Source: an uncultured Myxococcales bacterium
Lineage (GTDB): Bacteria > Myxococcota_A > Bradymonadia > UBA7976 > UBA1532
NCBI GenBank assembly: GCA_937896275.1
Contig: CALBMW010000043.1
Span: forward strand, 1 to 6,258
Reading direction: 5' to 3'
DNA: 6,258 nucleotides
In this document: positions 1 through 5,038 of the stretch, piece by piece
How the letters are laid out: the number at the start of each line of letters is the position of its first letter
Position numbering within the stretch: position 1 is the first letter of the stretch
Made by a program: the position numbers and the translations under genes
The notes under the pieces: model-generated
Database searches by the model: none
Told to the model about the DNA's origin: nothing
The model's input: only the letters and a program-made list of their open reading frames with translations

Positions 1-321
1 TGCGACGGCGACACCGTCGTGGCCTCGAGCGCGCCGGGCATGTGCGCCGCCGTCGCCGGGGCGCCGAGCTGCTCCTATCCGCAGCAGCGGACCGACTGCG
101 GCCCCGCCGAGCAGTGCGCCAACGGGCGCTGTGACCCGCTGCCCGACGCCTGCGACCCCAACCCCTGCGACGCGCCGCCGGCCGCGCGCTGTGACGGCAA
201 CGTGGCCGTCACCTATCCCCCCGAGGGCGGCTGTGAGGACATCGGCGGCGCGCCGGCCTGCAGCTATGCCGAGCAACGGCAGGACTGCGGGGCGGCGGCG
301 CAGTGCGGGGCCGGCGCCTGC
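1..321 (+). other. Tandem cysteine-rich modules at the visible N-terminal end (modules 0 and 1)
   Basis: Module 0 (1-132) is cut by the window edge. It begins at what is the third cysteine of the full motif (C-D-G-D, as in the later modules) and retains six of eight cysteines. Module 1 (151-321) is complete and starts with C-D-P-N-P-C. Its spacing is C-x4-C-x7-C-x13-C-x8-C-x8-C-x5-C-x4-C, and module 0 repeats the last five spacings exactly. A short linker (D-P-L-P-D-A) joins them with no LTD between, unlike the rest of the protein, so the region upstream may hold a run of such modules. They resemble small EGF-like or other disulfide knots in size and cysteine density. I cannot assign a named family; four disulfides per module is an inference from the count. 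Confidence 0.8.
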
Positions 322-3300
322 CAGCCCATCGGACCGCGGCTGCCCCAGGCGGGCGAGGTCGTAATCGACGAGATCATGTACGACCCGCACGGCGCGCTGA
401 CGGACGCCAACGCCGAGTGGATCGAGATCCACAACCGGAGCGCCGAAGCGCTGACCTTGAGCGGCTGCAGCCTCGGCGACGGCGTCCAGGCGCCCCTCCA
501 GATCGCCAACCTGCAGATGCCGCCGGGTGCCTTCACCGTCTTCGCCCGCAGCCGCGACGTCGCGCTGAACGGCGGGCTGGTGAACGTGCACGACCAGGTC
601 TTCACCTTCGGCCTCGCCAACGGCGGCGACACCGTTCGCCTGACGTGCAATGGCGTCGTCGTGAGCACGGTCACCTACGACGACGGGCCCGGCTTCCCCG
701 ACGCGCTGTTCGCGAGCATCGCCCTCGATCCGGCGGCCGAGGACGCGCCGGGCGTCGGCGCCAACTGGTGCCTCGGCCGATCGCCCTACTTCGATCCGGC
801 CGGCAGCGCCGACGACCACTACGGCACGCCGGGCGCCGCCAACCCGCCCTGCGACGAGGCCGTGGACTATTGCGCCCTGCAGTTCCCCATCGACGCCGAG
901 CTGGAGCCCGGCGGTGAGCTCACCGTGTACGGGCGCATCTTCGAGATGGGCGCCACCGACCGCACCGATCGCACCGATCCCGCGCCCGCCATCCGCGGCG
1001 AGCTCGGCGTCGGCCCCGATGGCAGCGATCCCGCGTCGGCGGCCGGCTGGAGGTGGGCGGCGGGCGCCCCCAACGCGGGCTACCAGGGCGTTGGCTTCCC
1101 CGACGCGGGCAACGACGAGTACCAGGCCACGCTGATCGCCCCGGGCGAGGGCGACCACGACTTCGCGTGGCGCTTCACGGTCGACGGGGGCCGCACCTGG
1201 ACCTACTGCGACGGCGCGCCCGCCGGCTCGAGCGACGGCTACGTGCCGAACGACGCGGGTCAGCTCGCGGTGATGGCCGCGGCGGGCGCCTGCGATCCCA
1301 ACCCCTGCGTCCTGCCGCCCGACGACGACTGCCAGGACGCCACCACCGTCGGCACCTATCGGGCGCCCGGCGTCTGCGCCGAGGTCGGCGGCGCGCCGAC
1401 CTGCGAATACGCCGTGATGCCCATCAACTGCGCGGCCGGACAGGTCTGCCTCGACGCCGAGTGCGTCGCCCCCGCGGTGGTCCCGCAGGCGGGCGAGGTG
1501 ATCATCTCCGAGATCCTCTACGACCCGCACGACGAGCTCATCGACGCCAACGCCGAGTGGTTCGAGCTGGCCAACGTGAGCGGCGGCGCGCGTGACTTGA
1601 ACGGCTGCACCGTGACCGACGCGGGGGGCGGCCAGGTGGCGCTCACCCAGTCGGTGGGCGCGGGCGGCTTCCTGCTCTTCGCGCGCTCCGCCAACCCCGC
1701 GGTCAACGGCGAGCTGGCCGTGGACGGCACCTTCGGCTTCGACCTCAACAACAACGGCGACACGCTGATCCTCCGCTGCAACAACATCGAGATCGACCGG
1801 GTCACCTACGACGTCGGCGCCACCTTCCCCGCCGCGCAGAAGGCCTCGATCTCGCTCTCGGCGGGCGCCACGGACGCTGTGGCCAACGACCAGGGCGCCA
1901 ACTGGTGCCTGGGCACCGATCCCTACTTCAACGGCGGCCCGCACCGGGGCACGCCGGGCGAGGCCAACCCCGACTGCCCGCGCGTCGTCGGCTTCTGCCG
2001 GCTGCAGTTCCCCGAGGACGCGCAGGGCGCTCCGGGGGCCTCGGTGCGCTTCTTCGGGCGCGTGTTCGTCGCGGGGGTCACCGACCGAAGCGCGGCGGTC
2101 GACCTCGATCCGTCGATCGTGGCGCAGTGGGGGTACGGCCCGGACGGCGGCGATCCCGCCGCCGGGGTCAACTGGAACTGGAGGCCGGCGGTCGCCAACC
2201 CCCTGTGGAACGGCGGCGCGGTGGGCGAGCCCAACAACGACGAGTACTTGATCGATCAGGCGCTGCCGCCGGTCGGAACCTATGACTTCGCCTGGCGCTT
2301 CAGCGCCGATCGAGGGACGACCTGGACCTACTGCGACCGCGGCGCCGGCTCGTCGGACGGATACGCGGCGGCCGACGCGGGCAGCCTCACCGTCGAGGCG
2401 GCCGGCGGCGACGTCTGCGATCCCAACCCCTGCGTCATGGGCCCGGCGCCCGACTGCGCCGACGCGACCCACGCCCGCGTCTACGCGCCCATCGGCACCT
2501 GCGCCGCCGTGGGTGGGGCGCCCCAGTGCACCTACGACGCCAATGTCCAGGCCTGTCAGGCCGGCGAGGTCTGCGCCGGCGGCCAGTGCGTCGATCCGGG
2601 CCAGCCGCCGGTCGCGGGCGAGCTGTTCTTCACCGAGATCATGTACGACCCGCACGACGCCGTGGACGACGCCCACGGCGAGTGGTTCGAGATCTACAAC
2701 AGCGCCCCCGGTGGCCGTGATCTGGCAGGCTGCGTCGTCTCCGAGGGCGGCGGACAGCAGGTGCAGTTGCAGGGCAGCATCCTGGCCGGCGGCGTCTGGT
2801 TCGCGGCGCGCAACGCCGATCCGGTCCAGAACGGCGGGCTGATGCCCGATCAGACCTTCAACTTCGATCTGGCCAACACCGGCGAGACCCTCACGCTGGT
2901 CTGTGGTGGCCAGCTCATCGACGCCGTGACCTATGACGTGGGAGGCACCTTCCCCGCCGCGCGCAGGAAGTCACTGAGCCTGGCGCCGCTGCGGTACGAC
3001 GCCACGGCCAACGACGAGGGCGGCAGCTGGTGCCTCGCGCCGGCGGTCTACTTCGCCTCGCCGCTCGGCGACCAGTACGGCTCGCCCGGGGCGCTCAACC
3101 CGCCCTGCCCGGTGGCGGTGGATCTGTGCCGGCTGCAGGTGCCGCCGAGCGCGACGATCAGCACGCGCGACATGCTGTCGAGCGACGGTCGCGTGCTGCA
3201 GGCGGGGATCACCGACCGCAGCACCCTGGTGGATCCCGATCCGGCGCTGCGCGGGCAGCTCGGCATCGGGCCCGACGGCTCGAACCCCGAGGGCAACGCC

Positions 3301-4911
3301 GCCTGGGCGTGGACCGAGGGCAACGGCAACTTCAACTACGATGGCGCCGGCACGCCGGACGCGGACCTCGACGAGTACCGCGCGGCCGCGTCCCCACCCG
3401 TGGCCCCCGGGCGCTACGACTACGCGTGGCGGTTCACCGTGGATCAGGGCGCGACCTGGACCTACTGCGACCGCGACGGCTCCCAGAACGGCTACGCCGT
3501 GGGGCAGGCCGGCGACCTGTTGGTGGAGTTGGCGCCCGATCCCTGCCAGCCGAACCCGTGCGACGAGCCCCCACCGGCCAACTGCGCGCCCGACGGCGTC
3601 ACGGTGCGCACCTTCCAGGCGGTGGGGCAGTGCCTGGACGCAGCCGGGGTGGCCCAGTGCACCTACGCGGCGGGGCCGAGCACCGACTGCTCCGACAGCG
3701 GCCGGATTTGCGCGGATGGCGCCTGCACGGTGCCCGGCGTGGCGCCCAACCAGGCGGGCCAGGTCATCGTCAGCGAGGTGATGTACGACCCGCACTTCAC
3801 CCTGGCCGACTCCTTCGCTGAGTACGTCGAGCTTCACAACACGACAGGTCAGGTGCTCGACCTCGATGGCTGCATCCTCACCGATGAGGTGGGATCCGCG
3901 TTCGCCCTCACGATCAGCAACCTGAGCATGGGCCCCGACGGCTACGCGCTGTTCGCGGCCAGCGCCGATGCCATGACGAACGGAGGGCTCATGAACGTGC
4001 ATCAAGCCTTCGAGTTCGCGCTCAACAACAACGGTGATTCGGTCATCCTGCTGTGCGACGGCCTGCAGATCGACCGGGTGGTGTACGACGATGGTGGCGC
4101 CTTCCCGGACGCCCAGGCGCGCTCGATCAGCCTCGATCCGACGCACCTCGACGAGCAGGAGAACGACCTCGGCGCAAACTGGTGCTTGGCGTCGACGGTC
4201 TACTACCACGACCCCGTGGCTGCCTTCGGCGACAACTACGGCTCGCCCGGGACGGCCAACCCGGCCTGCCCGGTGCTCGACACCGACGTTGACTACTGCG
4301 TCTTCGTGCGGCCCGCTTCGGTGCAGGCCGCCCCCGGTGATTTCTTCAGCGTCTTCGCGCGCATCCGCGAGATCGGGGTGACCGACCTGACCCCCGGCGT
4401 CGACTTCAGCGCTGACCTGCTCGTCGACGTGGGCTACGGACCGGACGGCTCCGATCCAGACGGCAACTTCAACTGGGTCTGGGCGCAGGCCTTCGGGTCG
4501 TTTGGCTGGGACGGTGCTATGGCGGGCGTGCCGGATGAGGACGAGTACGAGGGCGCGCTCAACGCGCCCTTCGCCGGCGGGGACTTCGACCTGAGCTTCC
4601 GCGTGTCGCTGGATCGTGGCAACACGTATACCTACTGCGATCTGACGGGCAGCGACGACGGCTTCGACCCGGCCGACACCGCCAGCCTCGACGTGATGGT
4701 GGACGCCTGTTTCCCCAACCCCTGCTTCATGCCGCCCGATCCCATCTGCGACGGCGACTTTGCGGTGCGCTACGAGTTTCAGGGCGCGTGCACCGACGTC
4801 GGCGGGATGCCTCAGTGCGAGTATCCCGAGCAGTTCCGTCAGGACTGCACCGAGTTCGGCGGCGTTTGCTCCAGCGATCCGCTCTTCGGCGCCTTCTGCG
4901 ACTTCCCCTGA
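1..4911 (+). CDS. Giant modular exoprotein with four lamin-tail domains and cysteine-rich modules (5'-partial)
   Basis: The frame is open from base 1 to the TGA at 4909-4911, giving 1636 visible residues. The GTG at 19 is an internal valine, because the preceding codons complete a cysteine module, so the true start and any signal peptide lie upstream. The order is two Cys-rich modules (residues 1-44 and 51-107), then four units, each of an LTD, a second beta-rich domain and an eight-Cys module. LTDs lie at residues 118-284, 498-659, 873-1036 and 1253-1423. They are recognised by a G-E-V-x-x-x-E-I-M-Y-D-P-H start, an A-E-W-x-E-[IL]-x-N motif and a D-L-x-G-C strand. Bacterial LTDs are known from exported and cell-surface proteins, where they probably mediate binding; no catalytic domain is visible here. 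The plentiful, regularly spaced cysteines support an oxidising, extracytoplasmic location. The protein ends in F-C-D-F-P without a transmembrane helix, LPXTG-like motif or GlyGly-rich tail. A surface-adhesion or scaffold role is inference. Confidence 0.96.
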   Translation, partial: CDGDTVVASSAPGMCAAVAGAPSCSYPQQRTDCGPAEQCANGRCDPLPDACDPNPCDAPPAARCDGNVAVTYPPEGGCEDIGGAPACSYAEQRQDCGAAAQCGAGACQPIGPRLPQAGEVVIDEIMYDPHGALTDANAEWIEIHNRSAEALTLSGCSLGDGVQAPLQIANLQMPPGAFTVFARSRDVALNGGLVNVHDQVFTFGLANGGDTVRLTCNGVVVSTVTYDDGPGFPDALFASIALDPAAEDAPGVGANWCLGRSPYFDPAGSADDHYGTPGAANPPCDEAVDYCALQFPIDAELEPGGELTVYGRIFEMGATDRTDRTDPAPAIRGELGVGPDGSDPASAAGWRWAAGAPNAGYQGVGFPDAGNDEYQATLIAPGEGDHDFAWRFTVDGGRTWTYCDGAPAGSSDGYVPNDAGQLAVMAAAGACDPNPCVLPPDDDCQDATTVGTYRAPGVCAEVGGAPTCEYAVMPINCAAGQVCLDAECVAPAVVPQAGEVIISEILYDPHDELIDANAEWFELANVSGGARDLNGCTVTDAGGGQVALTQSVGAGGFLLFARSANPAVNGELAVDGTFGFDLNNNGDTLILRCNNIEIDRVTYDVGATFPAAQKASISLSAGATDAVANDQGANWCLGTDPYFNGGPHRGTPGEANPDCPRVVGFCRLQFPEDAQGAPGASVRFFGRVFVAGVTDRSAAVDLDPSIVAQWGYGPDGGDPAAGVNWNWRPAVANPLWNGGAVGEPNNDEYLIDQALPPVGTYDFAWRFSADRGTTWTYCDRGAGSSDGYAAADAGSLTVEAAGGDVCDPNPCVMGPAPDCADATHARVYAPIGTCAAVGGAPQCTYDANVQACQAGEVCAGGQCVDPGQPPVAGELFFTEIMYDPHDAVDDAHGEWFEIYNSAPGGRDLAGCVVSEGGGQQVQLQGSILAGGVWFAARNADPVQNGGLMPDQTFNFDLANTGETLTLVCGGQLIDAVTYDVGGTFPAARRKSLSLAPLRYDATANDEGGSWCLAPAVYFASPLGDQYGSPGALNPPCPVAVDLCRLQVPPSATISTRDMLSSDGRVLQAGITDRSTLVDPDPALRGQLGIGPDGSNPEGNAAWAWTEGNGNFNYDGAGTPDADLDEYRAAASPPVAPGRYDYAWRFTVDQGATWTYCDRDGSQNGYAVGQAGDLLVELAPDPCQPNPCDEPPPANCAPDGVTVRTFQAVGQCLDAAGVAQCTYAAGPSTDCSDSGRICADGACTVPGVAPNQAGQVIVSEVMYDPHFTLADSFAEYVELHNTTGQVLDLDGCILTDEVGSAFALTISNLSMGPDGYALFAASADAMTNGGLMNVHQAFEFALNNNGDSVILLCDGLQIDRVVYDDGGAFPDAQARSISLDPTHLDEQENDLGANWCLASTVYYHDPVAAFGDNYGSPGTANPACPVLDTDVDYCVFVRPASVQAAPGDFFSVFARIREIGVTDLTPGVDFSADLLVDVGYGPDGSDPDGNFNWVWAQAFGSFGWDGAMAGVPDEDEYEGALNAPFAGGDFDLSFRVSLDRGNTYTYCDLTGSDDGFDPADTASLDVMVDACFPNPCFMPPDPICDGDFAVRYEFQGACTDVGGMPQCEYPEQFRQDCTEFGGVCSSDPLFGAFCDFP
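352..1464 (+). repeat. Repeat unit A: LTD1, beta domain 1, Cys module 2
   Basis: LTD1 spans 352-852 and ends in N-P-P-C. The second beta-rich domain runs from about 862 (V-D-Y-C) to 1275, with G-P-D-G-S-D-P, D-E-Y-Q-A-T-L and T-W-T-Y-C-D landmarks. Cys module 2 is 1291-1464. A proline-containing linker (322-351) precedes the unit. The beta domain carries a run reading T-D-R-T-D-R-T-D-P, encoded by a short 9-base tandem repeat at 961-978. The other units have the same length there, so it arose by substitution rather than insertion. LTD1 resembles LTD4 more than its neighbours in its flanks: both have N-V-H after the N-G-G-L segment, Y-D-D-G, and F-P-D-A. Confidence 0.85.
1492..2589 (+). repeat. 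Repeat unit B: LTD2, beta domain 2, Cys module 3
   Basis: LTD2 spans 1492-1977, the beta domain about 1984-2403, and Cys module 3 2416-2589. LTD2 is the shortest LTD, having lost residues before the final G-T-P-G-E-A-N-P-D-C. It shares G-G-x-R-D-L-x-G-C, Y-D-V-G-x-T-F-P-A-A and D-A-x-A-N-D with LTD3. Its central strand (1744-1812, L-N-N-N-G-D followed by I-D-R-V) instead matches LTD4. The beta domain keeps G-Y-G-P-D-G-G-D-P, N-N-D-E-Y and D-F-A-W-R-F with T-W-T-Y-C-D. DNA stretches here are nearly identical to those in unit A (for example 1543-1560 with 403-420). Confidence 0.85.
2617..3726 (+). repeat. Repeat unit C: LTD3, beta domain 3, Cys module 4
   Basis: LTD3 spans 2617-3108, the beta domain about 3112-3537, and Cys module 4 3544-3726. 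The LTD start at 2634-2656 is identical in DNA to that of unit A at 369-391. LTD3 departs from the others at several otherwise constant places: G-G-S-W-C-L replaces G-A-N-W-C-L, and G-E-T replaces G-D-T. The beta domain has V-D-L-C instead of V-D-Y-C and a distinct early segment (M-L-S-S-D-G-R) where others have a G-R-[IV]-F strand. Cys module 4 begins C-Q-P-N-P-C and has slightly longer loops (15, 9 and 6 residues) than modules 1-3. Confidence 0.85.
3757..4911 (+). repeat. Repeat unit D: LTD4, beta domain 4, terminal Cys module 5
   Basis: LTD4 spans 3757-4269, the beta domain about 4279-4707, and Cys module 5 4708 to the stop. This is the most divergent unit: A-E-W becomes A-E-Y, the beta domain has L-S-F-R-V and T-Y-T-Y-C-D in place of A-W-R-F and T-W-T-Y-C-D, and D-G-Y becomes D-G-F. 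By eye it uses more codons ending in A or T than units A-C (for example around 4497-4520 and 4621-4632). Cys module 5 keeps all eight cysteines, but its last loop is nine residues rather than four, and the protein stops four residues after the final cysteine. The unit may be older, or less homogenised by recombination, than the others. Confidence 0.85.
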
Positions 4912-4934
4912 GAGGGCGGACCCATCCCCCCGAA

Positions 4935-4963
4935 TTGACAGAAGATTTGGGCCCACCAATGAT
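4935..4963 (+). promoter_or_regulatory. Candidate sigma-70-type promoter for the downstream gene
   Basis: A perfect -35 consensus, TTGACA, lies at 4935-4940. A 17-base spacer leads to AATGAT at 4958-4963, which matches TATAAT at four of six positions, including the second A and last T. Transcription would begin near 4970 and leave a leader of about 69 bases. The stretch is strikingly AT-rich against the surrounding coding DNA. The palindrome at 4954-4968 lies on the -10, as expected for a repressible promoter. Promoters of high-GC Deltaproteobacteria are loosely conserved, so this remains a sequence-based guess. Confidence 0.4.
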
Positions 4964-4968
4964 TGGTG
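4954..4968. promoter_or_regulatory. Perfect palindrome CACCAAT-G-ATTGGTG, possible operator
   Basis: Two seven-base half-sites flank a single central base, giving a 15-base dyad. A third copy of the half-site, preceded by the same extra C (CCACCAAT), occurs in direct orientation at 5018-5025, just before the ribosome binding site. The dyad covers the AATGAT -10 candidate and includes the TTGGTG that could serve as -35 of a second promoter. This placement suits a dimeric repressor or autoregulator, though no regulator gene is visible in the window. It could instead form a small stem in read-through RNA, but its one-base loop makes that unlikely. Confidence 0.45.
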
Positions 4969-4992
4969 TGGCGCGGCCCGCCGCACTATAAC
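4963..4992 (+). promoter_or_regulatory. Second, alternative promoter candidate
   Basis: TATAAC at 4987-4992 matches the -10 consensus at five of six bases. TTGGTG at 4963-4968 is an 18-base spacer upstream and matches TTGACA at three positions. Transcription would start near 4999, about 40 bases before the ATG at 5039. The -10 is better and the -35 worse than in the candidate at 4935-4963. Only one of the two need be real. Confidence 0.3.
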
Positions 4993-5026
4993 CAGTGTGT
5001 CGGGCGACGCGCGTCGTCCACCAATC

Positions 5027-5033
5027 GGGGGGA
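5027..5033 (+). promoter_or_regulatory. Ribosome binding site that fixes the ATG at 5039
   Basis: GGGGGGA ends five bases before the ATG at 5039. The reading frame is open upstream with no stop, so this site decides the start. The only nearby alternative, GTG at 4997, has no purine-rich sequence in front of it. Confidence 0.65.
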
Positions 5034-5038
5034 CGTCG

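Larger units (their letters stand above)
4925..5033 (+). promoter_or_regulatory. Long-range inverted repeat enclosing the intergenic region, with one arm on the ribosome binding site
   Basis: TCCCCCCGAATTG at 4925-4937 is complementary to CAATCGGGGGGA at 5022-5033, giving twelve base pairs with one bulged A. In RNA reading through from the upstream gene, the left arm would pair with the G-run that forms the ribosome binding site of the downstream gene. A transcript started near 4970 or 4999 would lack the left arm and leave the site free. The pairing is visible in the sequence; the regulatory effect is inferred. No rho-independent terminator with a T-run is seen after the stop at 4911. Confidence 0.4.

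Noticed and set aside
352..391. Y-D-P-H motif in all four LTDs as a metal or catalytic site
   Set aside because: It is conserved, but a single His and Asp near the first strand are not enough to support a metal site or enzyme activity. It may simply be a structural turn of this LTD subtype.
961..978. Tandem 9-base repeat CGCACCGAT inside beta domain 1, possible slippage site
   Set aside because: There are only two exact copies and a partial one, and the protein segment is the same length as in the other units, so there is no sign of copy-number change.
4973..4984. GCGGC-CC-GCCGC hairpin after the large gene, possible terminator
   Set aside because: A two-base loop is too tight, no T-run follows, and it lies between the promoter candidates. 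It is more likely a chance feature of GC-rich DNA.
2971..4986. Long antisense frame of 671 codons opposite units C and D
   Set aside because: It lies fully opposite a clearly coding, domain-bearing frame. Its translation is low-complexity (Val, Arg, Ala, Gly, His) without recognisable domains. Such antisense frames are expected in GC-rich genes, where stops are rare.
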